A DNA stretch of 64,000 nucleotides. Origin: Sinonovacula constricta (lineage: Eukaryota; Mollusca; Bivalvia; Cardiida; Solecurtidae). The DNA is taken from positions 10,355,780 through 10,419,779 of the forward strand of contig CM017568.1 of assembly GCA_007844125.1 (NCBI GenBank). The letters are read 5' to 3'. The position numbers and the translations under genes are program-made. Below the pieces are notes generated by a model, which was given only the letters and a program-made list of their open reading frames with translations, was not told the DNA's origin and ran no database searches. Below, in pieces: positions 1 to 11,379 of the stretch. Positions within the stretch are counted from its first letter, which is position 1. Every line of letters starts with the position of its first letter.

Positions 1-105
1 ACACGTAACAATCCTTATAGGATGAATTAAATGACAACAAAGATTACATGCACGGGGAGATTTTTACGACCGCCACACTGCACAAGTAACAGTGTTGTGA
101 TCATG

Positions 106-480
106 AATAAGAATATATAACAGAGTCCTATGAGCATTGCAACATATACCAAACTCCGAAAAGGCACTGAACCAAGGTATTTCACATGTAAGCCAAGCGA
201 AAAGTAAGAACAAATTTCTGATGAGTCATTTAACGAAAAGAGCAAGCCCGACAGATACCGCCTTGGAACGGTCAGTCGGCAATATGGACCGACTGGGGTG
301 CTTAACCCGGTTTTACAGAGCGAGCTCTAGCCTCGGACTTCCAGACGAGTTTCTCAAATGCAAGCAATGAAAAGAAAAACTATCTATTTAAATACAAAAT
401 GTCCAAGCGCTGATATTTTCTATAATATGTTTTAACGAAAGTAGTGACGTCATTGAAAAATAATGTCCACATAGTGGACA
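106..480 (+). mobile_element. Short interspersed element, family A, fullest plus-strand copy
   Basis: Non-coding repeat seen seven times in the window. It begins near AATAAGAATATAT and runs through GAGCATTGCAACATAT and GATGAGTCATTTAACGAAAA to a core (CCTTGGAACGGTCAGTCGG, then CCGACTGGGG). The core holds a 7-bp inverted repeat, CAGTCGG/CCGACTG, around a 9-bp loop at about 270-294. The 3' part continues to GTGACGTCATTG and ends near a short palindrome, GTCCAC-ATA-GTGGAC (about 463-477). The minus-strand copy at 9951 matches nearly its whole length, which supports these ends. No terminal inverted repeats, poly-A tail or tRNA promoter were seen, so the class (MITE, Helitron-like or SINE) is open. 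A 77-codon open frame here is only translated repeat, since the copy at 31.6 kb gives a related peptide. Confidence 0.8.
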
Positions 481-2560
481 TAATGAAATTAACTTTCTGA
501 ATCATGAACAAACATGTGTTTCCCTTTACTCTCATATTCTTTTTTCTCAAAACCGTCGTTTTCTTATTCTGTCTAGTTTCTTACGGACACCATAATTTAT
601 ATCATATAACGATAAATAAAAAATAAAATTAATGGCCGTACAAGGAAACGAGATGCATTGTTTGGGGGTGGGGTACGGGTGCAATAATAATTACTTCCCC
701 ATATATTTTATTCGGTTCAGGTGGCCCCTATGATTTAAGTATCTTCAATTGTTTACATGTATATATTAACAGCAGATTAAATCACACTAACGGATGTATG
801 TTGCGGCATATAATCCATTTCTATATGACTTGTGCATGTGTATGCTCACCATAAAATATTAGCAACTTAATTACTATGATAACAAAATGCATGGCATCTT
901 GTCAATAATATTTCAAATGAAAATCAAGAAGTCGTAGGCTGTGTGGTATTAAAATAAAAAAAAAGAATTATTGGTCATGACATGGATGTTATAATTGCTT
1001 TGATGCACTTGATGTAGTTTTTATCATTACATGTAATATAACATATAATAACATACATTAGCATATAACGATATATACATGTATTGGTCACACAGATTAT
1101 CATACAGACCTCAACCATACCTTACACCGAAAGGCTATGTAGCTATATATACGGTACAGGCTGTTAATACAGATTTTCCTGTTTGCACAATGTATACGGC
1201 GCTTTGTTACAAGTTAGGTTCAGACGTTAATATTCTTGATTAATTGCTGCTCGTTAATCATTTAAGAAAACAAGCTCGCTTACAAGGTCTTAGGCTGGGA
1301 AAGTCTGGAAGTAGCCAAGCTTAACAACGCTCACATTGTTGTGTTGAGTTTTGACGAATTTTATTGTTAACGGCACTGCATACGGGAGTCACATGGTAGC
1401 TCCAAATTTTACTGAAAAATAATTTAATTATAAAGAAAAATGTTGTCCATTGTGTTTTAGTGCTTTTGCGCAGAGAAGCTAACAACGTAGGTGTCTTTAG
1501 TTCGAAAATTAATTCATCGAGCAGATCTCTGTGCAGACTAACAAACTTAACGTGTTCTTATCTCATTATTGAGATCAAATGGACTTTTAAATTCAACGAT
1601 GTCAAAATATTGCTTTACCGTTACTCTGTGTGCTGTTATCTATATAAATTCGTAGCAAACAAGCCGAGCAGCCACCGCTAAATGTATAACGGACAACAGT
1701 GGATATGCAATAAATACCACTGGATGTAGAACGAATAACAACTGTACTGTTCAAGGCGAGGGACATATGTGTATCGGTATTGAAATGAAAACTAAGATCT
1801 ATAATCTATAATTTTACATCATTACGTAGGACTGCATACTATAGAAGTAACTGTATTATCGTTCACTAACGATTTTTGTGCAAAGTCACATAAAACAAAT
1901 ACAAATCAGACACAAAGTGTTTTGAAATACAAGTGAAACTTAGAATTCGCGAAATGCTATCCTTGAACAATTATATGACCTCTAAATATTATATTCTCTA
2001 AATAACACTTATAATTACACAAATTACCTGTCAAATACGACATATGTGAACATCTGTCATAAACATTTCTTTGACTGGCTCGATAGTTAATTGTTTCTTT
2101 GTAATTAAAATAAAGTATGGATCGCTAGTCTAGGTTTTAGCGCCATAAGATTGGCTCAAACTATGACCAACTAGCTGCTAGACACCATGACAGAATGACA
2201 TATAAAGAGACATTTACAGTCCGCATCTATTTATTAATTTGTCCAATGTTCAGACTTTAAAATATTGACCATGAATAATACGGGATTTATCCGATATGAT
2301 TGTGCTATATTTTTAGTATCAAATATAAGTACGCTGAAAGAGTAGGCAACATAACTTCGCCCATACATTCGGAACACCCGCAACGATAGCGTCCTTCGCT
2401 GGGGACCATGTGATCAAATGTGTGACGATAGATTAAAACAAATACTACTAGTTACTAGACATGTACCTCGTCAGGGTACTGACAATATCAGTTTAGCATA
2501 GATCTCGCAAAATATGACCAAGCTAGTACATAACGCTTCTACGAAGTTCAGAAGTTTTTC
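481..2560. other. AT-rich non-coding stretch, nothing recognised
   Basis: No long open frame, RNA gene or repeat of another part of the window was recognised. The 73-codon frame at 1460-1681 has no recognisable domain and no second copy. Confidence 0.5.
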
Positions 2561-2564
2561 AAAC

Positions 2565-2735
2565 GCGGTAACTGTTGGGTTTACTCATTTTATTTAATGA
2601 CTCATCACAGATTTGTTCTTACTTTGATCTTATATTTGACTTGCATGTGAATACCTTCATCCTGTGATTTTTGGCATATGTTGCAATGCTCATAGGACTT
2701 CGTCATATTTCTTTATTAAAACAAGTGTGTTTAAC
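2565..2735 (-). mobile_element. Family A element, truncated minus-strand copy
   Basis: Reverse complement of the left half of family A. It starts at the edge of the core (GCGGTAACTG), passes ATTTAATGACTCATCACAG and ATGTTGCAATGCTCATAGGA, and ends near TTTCTTTATTA. The core hairpin and right half are missing. Strand is given relative to the copy at 106-480. Confidence 0.8.
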
Positions 2736-2997
2736 ATTCAACACATTATGCTTTAAAATTAGTTGACTCTTCAATTCCACATAAAGGCATACGTTTGTCT
2801 GCGATCTGGCATAACAACATTAATAACATTAAGTGCTCTGGTTGTCTATAGTCGATCAGACTCTTTACTAAATATGTAATTATAATTGAAATAAAAACTG
2901 GCATATAATACTACAATATCCAGAATAAAACGGATTAATCAACATGAGTAAACAAACATGCAAAATATCAATGAACATAATACGTACTTCATGCCAG

Positions 2998-3215
2998 ATA
3001 GAACTGTAACTGCTCTGACCGCTTAGCCTCTCCCCGTGTGGGTTCGAGTCCCGTTCGGGACGAAGGACTTAGTGTCAGAAGGTCTGAACTGCGCTGCGTC
3101 TGTGGTTCTACCCAGACAGTTATCTGGGGTCTCCCTCCAGCAAAATAGCTGGACGTCGCTGTAATGATCATAATTGGTCGCAGCGATGTATTATGAAAAG
3201 GATCAACAAACAAAA
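2998..3215 (+). mobile_element. tRNA-derived SINE, fullest copy
   Basis: The head looks like a tRNA: CTGACCGCTTAGCCTC, then the B-box-like GGGTTCGAGTCCCGTTCGGG at about 3049-3068. A conserved body follows (GGTTCTACCCAGACAG, GGGGTCTCCCTCCAGC, AGCTGGACGTCGC, CAGCGATGTATTATG), then an ACAAACAAAACA-type tail. The layout of RNA polymerase III promoter head, conserved centre and A/C-rich tail is that of a tRNA-derived SINE mobilised by a partner LINE. The body recurs at 13.85 kb (plus) and 17.6 kb (minus). The named SINE family (a Meta-type SINE is possible) was not determined. The 74-codon minus frame here is a shadow of the SINE. Confidence 0.85.
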
Positions 3216-6190
3216 CATAACAACAACGAGATCAAGAACATCATGTCAAAAAACGACGATGTCTTACCAAGAGTTCAATATTTCGATTTACCAAAGTGAT
3301 ACCTGAAGAACCACAGGCATGTCAACAACTATGGGTCTCAAATGGACAAAGATTACCGTTAGTATTTTTTTTTTGTTTCCCGATCAAAGGCTATTAAGAT
3401 AATGACTGAGATTCGAGGCAATGGGACCCAATGTGGCAGTTTATAAAACTCTACTTGGGAAACATCATACTCGCACCGTTCAATAATGCCTTTCAACAGA
3501 ACTTTCATTACCTACACAAATCCTTTTTTCAGAATAATTTCACCCGGATCAAAATACACTTTCAATATCTTAATACGACAAATACGATTTTCTTGCGTAT
3601 CTTGAGTACATAAGTCCATTTTTTTCAGATGTAAGGTTCAAATACTTTTTTTGAAGAAACCATTGTAGCAAATCACAATCCACTTACGTATTTGAAAGTC
3701 CTAGAATAAGAGTCTCACGTACTTATAACTTGTGAATGTATCTACATGTATCAAAGATTTACCTAGTCGTAGTATGTAAGGGACGTTGACGCCTATGCTA
3801 TTCATATAATTTGTGATAACACTGTAACATTATAACGCTTTTCAATCTTCGGCAGCAACTTTAAAAAGCTTCAGTCAAATTTAATGGATAAAATGGTAAT
3901 GATGTTGAAATTGAGACCATGTGCAGAATTTCTGCCTATTTGGCATGTCTCTCCCCCAATCTCTCACGTGAATTTAAGATAATTTAACGGTTATCTGATA
4001 ATGATTGATCATGTAAAAATTGCTCACTCGTGTAACAAACAAATGTTTTTGTCAAATTTACATTACTGCAGGCGTATTCAGCGAAGAGAAAGAGATTGTC
4101 AGTATGATTAAGTTGATAAAGCATGGAAGTGTGATATGCATTACATGTTCTCTACGTCCACAACCACGGCATTCAGTAAATCAAGTTAAAATGGCGAACT
4201 GTTATTATAAGTCATAGTGCTTTTAAATAATTCATAAATCGTCAAAACGAAATTTCTGTTGGACCTAACATTAAGCATCAGGGACCCAATAACTTTGAAA
4301 CCATGTTATGCAAATTTGCACCACAAAAGGACAAACTATAAAACATGGATGCTGTCTGATTTTTCACCATATGTATGTAAATTACTTTTGTTTCATCGTA
4401 CCGACCCATGTCTGTTCATATTGCTGACGTCCAGCCAATTATTGGTGGAGAAAGATAAAAGACTTGTGTCTGGAGTACGACAGGATATTTGGAAATACTG
4501 CCTCACATAAATGTTCTCATCCCCGTCAGAACTTAAACTTTAGCGATGAGAGCCTAAGTCGCCGCGCCAACCGGCTTTGCAACATGCGCCCTGCTTAATA
4601 ATCTATAATAATCTACTTCATGGGTCTGAGGTTCCGTTCAAGTACATTTGTGCAAAGAAATTAAAAGTAGATCATAACATCCAGCCCATATCACTATAGA
4701 TAAGGCCAAATGTACAAAATGTTCCATTAACAGCCCAATAAATACCATGGATGTATCATATCCACGGCGCCGCAAATAGCATGTGCTTTATAGCTGTGGT
4801 TAATGATTAATGAAATCCCATACAAGTAAATCAAACGAATTTCATGAATAAAAAATAAATCTGACTGAGATTCAAACCGAGGGATATTACAATAAAACGG
4901 CCGCTATATAATTGCTCAAAATCACTCAAATTAATACTTTATATGTTCGTTTTCCCTGCGAATATAGTTTTCTTCGTCATAGTCTGTCCCATTGATAATT
5001 TGATACTTTGTAATCTGCACTGTTAACAACATCATACAAGATTGCTTTTTTTCGCAAAACAGCTTCGAATGTCTGCGACATTGTTTTCTCCATTTACAGA
5101 GGAATTTATATAATTTTCTAGCAAAGTTACCTAGCGATTATATATATATATATATACATGGTAAATTTACAATGTCTATTTTGTAAAATACGCCTGCAGG
5201 TAATTTACACAACAACAGTGGATCCGGTCTGTTTGTGGACGATGTATTTTGCAATAGAAAGTTGAAAGGATCTGTTTATTCAATGTATCCCGCACTATCC
5301 TTTTATTTATGAACACTTTACCGAGAATCAAACACGCGGCAAATCATTACCTGAATGTTCCGAGATGAATGCGTTCTTGTGGAGAGAGCTCCTGAAAGAT
5401 ACCATTTTAAGAGATGTTTCGATCTTGTTATCGCCACGACTGAAGAGTTATGAGATGACATGTTCTATATTTATCCACTCTTCGCGATCAACGATTGTTG
5501 CCAGGTCACGTCTCATTAATTATAAATGCAAAAGCTTGTAATGCCTTAGTGTTCGACATGGAAAGGGGCCCTTGTAATTAAATTGTATATTTAGCTAAAA
5601 TGGATAATTAGAAACTTTATGGAATACAGTATGTCAATGCAATTTTCCGAACAGCTTCTAAATTTCAAACGAACACAGTGGCAAAACCTTTCGTTTTAAT
5701 TCATTTAAAATTGTTTACAAGACACACACACATTTGTTTCAATGAAGCAATATGCAGATGAAAGTAACAACCTATACCTGTTCGTTTGAAATACAAAGTC
5801 ATATTTTGAAACTTGATAAAATATCATGTTTTCCCAAACTAATGTCTCGATAAACCTGACAATGCCGATTTAAAGATAAATGATAACATTATTTGAAGGA
5901 AATTTATTTAACCTATCTAAGGAACAGCCCTAAATAACATCGTTATCTATATGCTCGTGTTGCCTCTTTGTGGCCATAATTACCAGATAAAACGTGCTGC
6001 TATCCTTCAAGTTAAATCGAATATCTAAACTATGATATCGTTGAAAAGAAAGCAGCAAAACACGGCATAGATTCCATTTGTAACACCAATCCAAACATAA
6101 ACCTTCTCTCATTTACTTAACACATATTTTGTCGAAAGCTGTTGAAATAATTCAAATTTTAATTCAACCATTCCTTCCATTTCTCTATTC
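3216..6190. other. AT-rich non-coding stretch with a short (AT)n
   Basis: No convincing gene was seen. It contains a short (TA)n run at about 5139-5156. Frames of 60-83 codons (for example 4259-4510) have no recognisable domain. A stretch near 4862-4880 faintly resembles an inverted tRNA B box but lacks the rest of a tRNA. Confidence 0.45.
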
Positions 6191-6195
6191 GGATT

Positions 6196-7963
6196 GGATG
6201 AAGGCGGTTGCACAGTTAGACCATACTATCGTCTGCATGAAGACTGCTGCGCAAATCGACATTCCTATGCTCAGTATGAAGCCAGTTGCACAATTAGACC
6301 TCCCTATGGTCTGTATGAAGCAAGTTGCACAGTTAGACCTATGGTCTGTATGAAGCCAGTTACACAGTTAGACCTCCCTATGCTCAGTATGAAGCCAGTT
6401 GCACAATTACCCCTATGGTCGGTATGAAGCCAGTTGAACAGTTAGACCTCCCTATGGTCTGTATGAAGCAAGTTGCACAGTTAGACCTATGGTCTGTATG
6501 AAGCCAGTTGCACAGTTAGACATATGGTCTGTATGAAGCCAGTTGCACAGTTAGACCTCCCTATGCTCAGTATGAAGCCAGTTGCACAATTACCCCTATG
6601 GTCGGTATGAAGCCAGTTGAACAGTTAGACCTCCCTATGGTCTGTATGAAGCAAGTTGCACAGTTAGACCTATGGTCTGTATGAAGCCAGTTGCACAGTT
6701 AGACCTATGGTCTGTATGAAGCCAGTTGCACAGTTAGACCTCCCTATGCTCAGTATGAAGCCAGTTGCACAGTTAGACCTCCCTATGCTCAGTATGAAGC
6801 CAGTTGCACAGTTAGACCTATGGTCTGTATGAAGCCAGTTGCACAGTTAGACCTATGGTCTGTATGAAGCCAGTTGCACAGTTAGACCTCCCTATGCTCA
6901 GTATGAAGCCAGTTGCACAATTACCCCTATGGTCGGTATGAAGCCAGTTGAACAGTTAGACCTCCCTATGGTCTGTATAAGGCAGTTGCACAGTTAGACC
7001 TCCCAATGGTCTGTATGAAAGCAGTTGCACAGTTAGACCTCACTATGGTCTGTATGAAGGCAGTTGCACAGTTAGACCTCACTATGGTCAGTATGAAGGC
7101 AGTTGCGCAGATAGACCTTCATATGGTCTGTATGAAGGTAGTTGCACAGTAAGACCTCCCAATGGTCTGTATGAAAGCAGTTGCACAGTTAGACCTCCCT
7201 ATGGTCTGTATGAAGGCAGTTGCACAGTTAGACCTCCCTATGGTCTGTATCATGGCAGTTGCGCAGTTAGACCTATGGTCTGTATGAAGGTAGTTGCACA
7301 GATAGACCGCCCTATGGTTTGTATGAAGCCAGTTGCACAGTTAGACCTCCCTATGGTCTGTATTAAGACAGTTGCTATGGTCTGTATTAAGGCAGTTGCA
7401 CAGTTAGACCTACCTATAGTTAGTATGAAGGTAGTTGCACAGTTAGACCTCCCTATGGTCTGTGTGAAGGCAGTTGCACAGTTAGACCTACCTATAGTCT
7501 GTATGAAGGCAGTTGCGCAGTTAGACTTATAGTCTGTTTGAAGCCAGTTGCGCAGTTAGACCTATGGTCTGTATGAAGCCAGTTGCACAGTTAGACCTAC
7601 CTATAGTCTGTATGAAAACAGTTGCACAGTTAGACTTACCTATAGTCTGTATAAAACAGTTGCACAGTTAGACCTCCCTATAGTCTGTATGAAGGCAGTT
7701 GCACAGTTAGACCTATCTATGGTCTGTCTGAAGGCAGTTGCACAGTTAGACCTCACTATGGTCTGTATGAAGGCAGTTGCACAGTTAGACCTCACTATGG
7801 TCTGTATGAAGGCAGTTGCACAGTTAGACCTCCCTATGGTCTATATGAAGGCAGTTGCTCAGTTAGACCTCTCTATGGTCTGTATGAAGGCAGTTGCACA
7901 GTTAGACCTCCCTATGGTCTGTATGAATCCAGTTGCACAGTTAGACCTATGGTCTGTATAAAG
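6196..7963 (+). repeat. Minisatellite of 39-bp and 35-bp units with higher-order structure
   Basis: About 46 tandem units spanning 1.77 kb. The long unit is 39 bp (TATGGTCTGTATGAAGGCAG, then TTGCACAGTTAGACCTCCC). In one frame it encodes the 13-residue repeat MVCMKAVAQLDLP. The short unit is 35 bp, lacks 4 bp of CCTCCC, and shifts the frame. From 6.27 to 6.96 kb long and short units alternate in a higher-order block. The marker TTACCCCTATGGTCGG recurs 183 bp apart (39+35+35+39+35) and then 331 bp apart (four 39s plus five 35s). From about 6.97 kb the array is mostly 39-bp units. This gives open frames at 7275-7532 and 7689-7961, which I regard as products of the repeat and not a gene. Confidence 0.95.
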
Positions 7964-8215
7964 AAAATATTCGTAAGGTTACTTAACCTTCCTGAAAGCT
8001 AATGCCACTGTGTACAATTAGCGCACATACCGAACCATAAAAGCCATATTGTCAATTGACAAACTACAGCTTGATTTTCAGTTAAGCCAGAAGCGGGAGA
8101 CTAAGACATTTTATTTATAACATAATATTGAACCATAAAAATACATACCCCTTTTCTCTTCTTACCATATTTCATACTTTCGTATATTTTTATCAATATT
8201 TGAAGTTAAGGTTAC

Positions 8216-8271
8216 TTACTACTACTACTACTACCACCACTACTGCTACTACTATTATAATTATAATTATA

Positions 8272-8321
<50 letters not shown>
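8216..8321. repeat. Compound microsatellite (ACT)n-(ATT)n
   Basis: Imperfect ACT/ACC trinucleotides pass through TATAAT repeats into a pure (ATT)n run of about 60 bp. The 65-codon open frame ending in poly-isoleucine is this repeat. Confidence 0.95.
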
Positions 8322-8324
<3 letters not shown>

Positions 8325-8593
8325 ACACTTTTGTCATATATAAGCATACGTGCAATGAAAATAGTTTGAACATATATATTCAAAACACATTAAAATATAT
8401 GTAACAAATTAATGAACACTTAACGACCTTGCTGAGTGACAGAATAAAACAGTGCCAAATGACTCTTATTCACTGTTGTTATAACAGCAGAAAAAGATAT
8501 ATAGAAATATAATAACACGTAGCGATAAAATGAGACAAAATTTAACTTTCAAGCAGAGTGACACAGACCTTGTCTATAGCACCAGATTTTTTT

Positions 8594-8733
8594 TCAGTTA
8601 TACCTTTGGCAGAAGAGATGTACCTTACGTGATTTCTTAATAACAAGCTTACGAGCTAGAATAATTTTCACCGGAAGAGCATTATAGAGTATTGGAGCAG
8701 CAGTTGCGAATCTCGTGTCATTAAACACGACTT
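8594..8733 (-). pseudogene. LINE reverse transcriptase C-terminal relic (minus strand)
   Basis: On the minus strand one frame reads FNDTRFATAAPILYNALP, then VKIILARKLVIKKSRK and VHLFCQRYN before a stop. The pattern R.FA.AAP.LYN.LP, a basic linker, then LF..RY at the end of the protein is how many CR1- or jockey-like non-LTR retrotransposon proteins finish. A stop codon lies just upstream (TAAGTCGTG), so only the last 45 or so codons survive. It points away from the larger LINE relic at 9.1 kb, so the two come from separate insertions. The match is from memory of the family pattern. Confidence 0.55.
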
Positions 8734-9040
8734 AACTTCTTGACACTTCATTGATAAGTCTTTGGTCATTAACGTCCGTTATTATATGACAATGATACGA
8801 CACACATAATTACTTAACTTGGTATCATATTTAAGTCGGTGTATGTCACGCAACACAAAAATTGCAATAAAAAAAAACAACTTTATTTTTGCCTTTAAAG
8901 TATATAATAATTTCAGTTGCTATAAAAATCGATTATAGATTTTGAATAAAATGCTATATCAATATATATTTAGTGGACAGCTGCTTGTCAAAATATGTTT
9001 TGATCAACGATTTTAAACTATATCAAAAAGGCTAAGGCAG

Positions 9041-9090
9041 TCATCATCATCATCATCAGCAGCAGCAGCAGAAAAAAACAACAACAACAG
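9041..9090. repeat. Compound trinucleotide repeat (CAT)n-(CAG)n-(AAC)n
   Basis: TCATCATCATCATCATC runs into CAGCAGCAGCAGCAG, an A-run and ACAACAACAACAG, just upstream of the LINE relic. Confidence 0.9.
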
Positions 9091-9111
9091 CACCATTCCG
9101 GATTTCATATT

Positions 9112-9815
9112 GCTTTAAAACAACGTATTAAAGACTGCTTAAGTCAACTGTGGATATCATTAATTACAGACTCTAGTAGATGTGCCACATATAAATTGCT
9201 CAAATCAAATTTAAATCCAGAGAAGTATATTTCTAAAGGCATACCATTGCATCAAAGAAAAGCCATAGCAAGATTCAGATGTTTAAGTCACAAACTCAAA
9301 ATTTAAATAGGAATACACCAAGGAATACCACGAGAATTAAGGTTTTGCAATAATTGTTAAAATAATAACAATGTTCAAGTTTTGGAAGATGAATTTCATG
9401 TATTTTTTGTTTGTCCGAAGTTTTCTGATTTAAGAGGAAGGTTTATTTTTAGCTGAACCGAAAAGATAGATTATTTAAATATAATGAAGTCTGAAAATGT
9501 AAACAGTATTAAGCAAATTTCGTTGTATATTCATAAAATGTTTCAGGTAATAGAAAAATTAGTTTTAAATAACCGGGTTTATTGTGCTATGATCTACTCT
9601 GTTTGAGACAATACAAAAAAAAACACATCATATGTACGTTTGAATTGTGTGTCAATATATCTAATTCAAAATGGTTTATCTATCTGTATTTGTGTGCATA
9701 TAGGTTACTTATAAGAGAATTGCAACTCTTGAATTTTATATCTATATTATACATGTTTATTTGTATTTTGGGCCGGATGCCTCTGTACGAGAAATAAACT
9801 TTCTGTATTTAATTC
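9112..9815 (+). pseudogene. Decayed non-LTR retrotransposon (LINE) 3' end
   Basis: Frame 9112 onward reads ALKQRIKDCLSQLWISLI and CATYKLLKSNLNPEKYI, then RKAIARFRCLSHKLKI, a stop, then IPRELRFCNNC, a stop, then VLEDEFHVFFVCPKFSDLR, ending near IHKMFQ at about 9546. The array RFR-SH-L.I...IPR..R.C..C...EDEFH...VCP.FSDLR is the zinc-knuckle-like C-terminal domain found in many invertebrate LINE polymerases. At least three in-frame stops (after KLKI, after FCNNC and in FS*TEK) show it is dead. The following AT-rich part ends with GGGCCGGATGCCTCTGTACG and an AATAAA signal (about 9791), consistent with a LINE 3' untranslated end. The 5' part is missing. Confidence 0.8.
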
Positions 9816-9950
9816 TTTAATGTTTGAAAACAGGTTTTCCATCATAACAACTCCAATGAAATAATCAAAACATTTGAATTATTTCGACATGATATAGGAT
9901 TCTATCGACTATTTCTCTTAAAAGATCTTGCTTTTCTAAATGCATACCAC

Positions 9951-10460
9951 GTGGACATTATTTTTCAATCACGTCACTCCTCTCTTTAACCCACGTCATA
10001 ACTGATCTAAGATTAGACAGCGCTTGAACATTTTTTATTCAAATAGATCGATTCTCAGTTCTTATCAGCATTTGAGACCCCCCACCGCCCAAGGAAGTGT
10101 GAGGTAAGAGGACTGTTAAGTCGGTTTAAGCAACCCAGGCAGTCTCTCTTGCCGACTGACCGTTCCAAGGTGGTTACTGTCTGACCGTTCCAAGGTGGTT
10201 ACTGTCTGACCGTTCCAAGGTGGTTACTGTCTGACCGTTCCAAGGGGGTTACTGTCTGACCGTTCCAAGGTGGTTACTGTCTGACCGTTCCAAGGTGGTT
10301 ACTGTTTGGTTCGCTCCTTTCATTTAATGACTTTCCACAGATGTGTTCTTACTTTTACATTTGTCTTGCATGTGAATACCTTTGTTCTGTGCCTCATCAA
10401 ATGTTGATATATGTTGCAATGCTTATAGGACTTTGTCACATTTCCTTATTATTAAAGAAA
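9951..10460 (-). mobile_element. Family A element, near full-length minus copy with internal expansion
   Basis: Reverse complement of family A from its palindromic end (CACGTGGACATTATTTTTC at about 9951; compare 455-477) through GCCGACTGACCG in the core to GTTGCAATGCTTATAGGACT. It is longer than the copy at 106-480 because the core edge is expanded into the 25-bp tandem array at 10161-10310. One arm of the core hairpin is degraded (CAGTCTCTCTTGCCGACTG). Confidence 0.85.
10161..10310. repeat. Six-copy 25-bp tandem repeat inside a family A element
   Basis: The unit is CGTTCCAAGGTGGTTACTGT plus CTGAC. Units start at 10161, 10186, 10211, 10236, 10261 and 10286 and are nearly identical. The fourth has GGGGG for GGTGG and the last diverges at its end. 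Other family A copies have this segment once. Confidence 0.97.
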
Positions 10461-11276
10461 AGACACATACAGGCTTGTGTTGTAGAGCAATTTCATAAAG
10501 CATTATTAATAACATGTTTTCGGTAAGGTGATCAAGTGTTTTTGAAAAGATATAAATTTACTATTGATGGGGTATGTGCTTTGAAAAGAAAAAATAATTC
10601 CGCGATGACACCCCAACCCCACAAAATAACAACATTAACAAAGTGCAAATGTTTATTAAAAATGTTTCTTTAACATTTCTCTGTTTCAATATTCATTGTT
10701 TAATATCTTATTCTAGTAAGGAGTGTCAGTATCGGATGGATTTGGTCTATTCTCGGCGATTGATTAAAATAGAGCATTTGCAATAACCACACTCAATGAT
10801 ATAATATCTTGGTTATTTATGATTGTGTCTGTTTGTTTAAATGCTACCAAGAAGCAGCCTAAACAACATGCGTGGATGAGCTGGATGGAAATATGCACGT
10901 TTACAAAAGAATGTCTTACGTCTTGGCACAGATTCCTGCAAGGTGTCATTCGGTTACATTTTTGGGTCTCGTTATCTCCTCGCTATATTGCTTGTGAGCA
11001 CACTAAGTCTATATTTAATTACATTATTTGCAAAGGTTTTTGCCAGATAAGCATAGCTTGCAGTATTAAAATGCTAACGGCATGAAACGGTAAACGTGGT
11101 ATTGCATCGTTTACTGATGTGCATTTTAGCTGAAGAAGTAAATATGTATATCTATTTTTAAAGATATAGGTAACTAGTCCAACTTTTCTGGCGCTTGTTA
11201 ATATATATATTAAATAATTTTAAGTAAAACTAAGCAACAAAAGCCCATTCCAATTGCCTTCCAATATTTGTGTGCT
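10461..11276. other. AT-rich non-coding stretch, nothing recognised
   Basis: Overlapping short frames on both strands (for example 10819-11085, 88 codons) have no recognisable domain and no second copy. Confidence 0.4.
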
Positions 11277-11277
11277 G

Positions 11278-11335
<58 letters not shown>

Positions 11336-11375
11336 ATTATTATTATTATTATTATAACTATTATTATTATTATTA
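11278..11375. repeat. (ATT)n microsatellite
   Basis: Nearly pure ATT trinucleotides over about 98 bp, with interruptions at TATAATTATT and ATAACTATT. Confidence 0.97.
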
Positions 11376-11379
11376 ATGT

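Noticed and set aside
137..370. 77-codon open frame with a near twin at 31628-31846
   Set aside because: Both lie in family A elements and the shared peptide follows from the repeat. Other family A copies do not keep the frame.
7275..7961. Open frames with MVCMKAVAQLDLP repeats as a possible repetitive protein
   Set aside because: They begin and end within the minisatellite, are broken by 35-bp units, and have no signal or unique coding flank.
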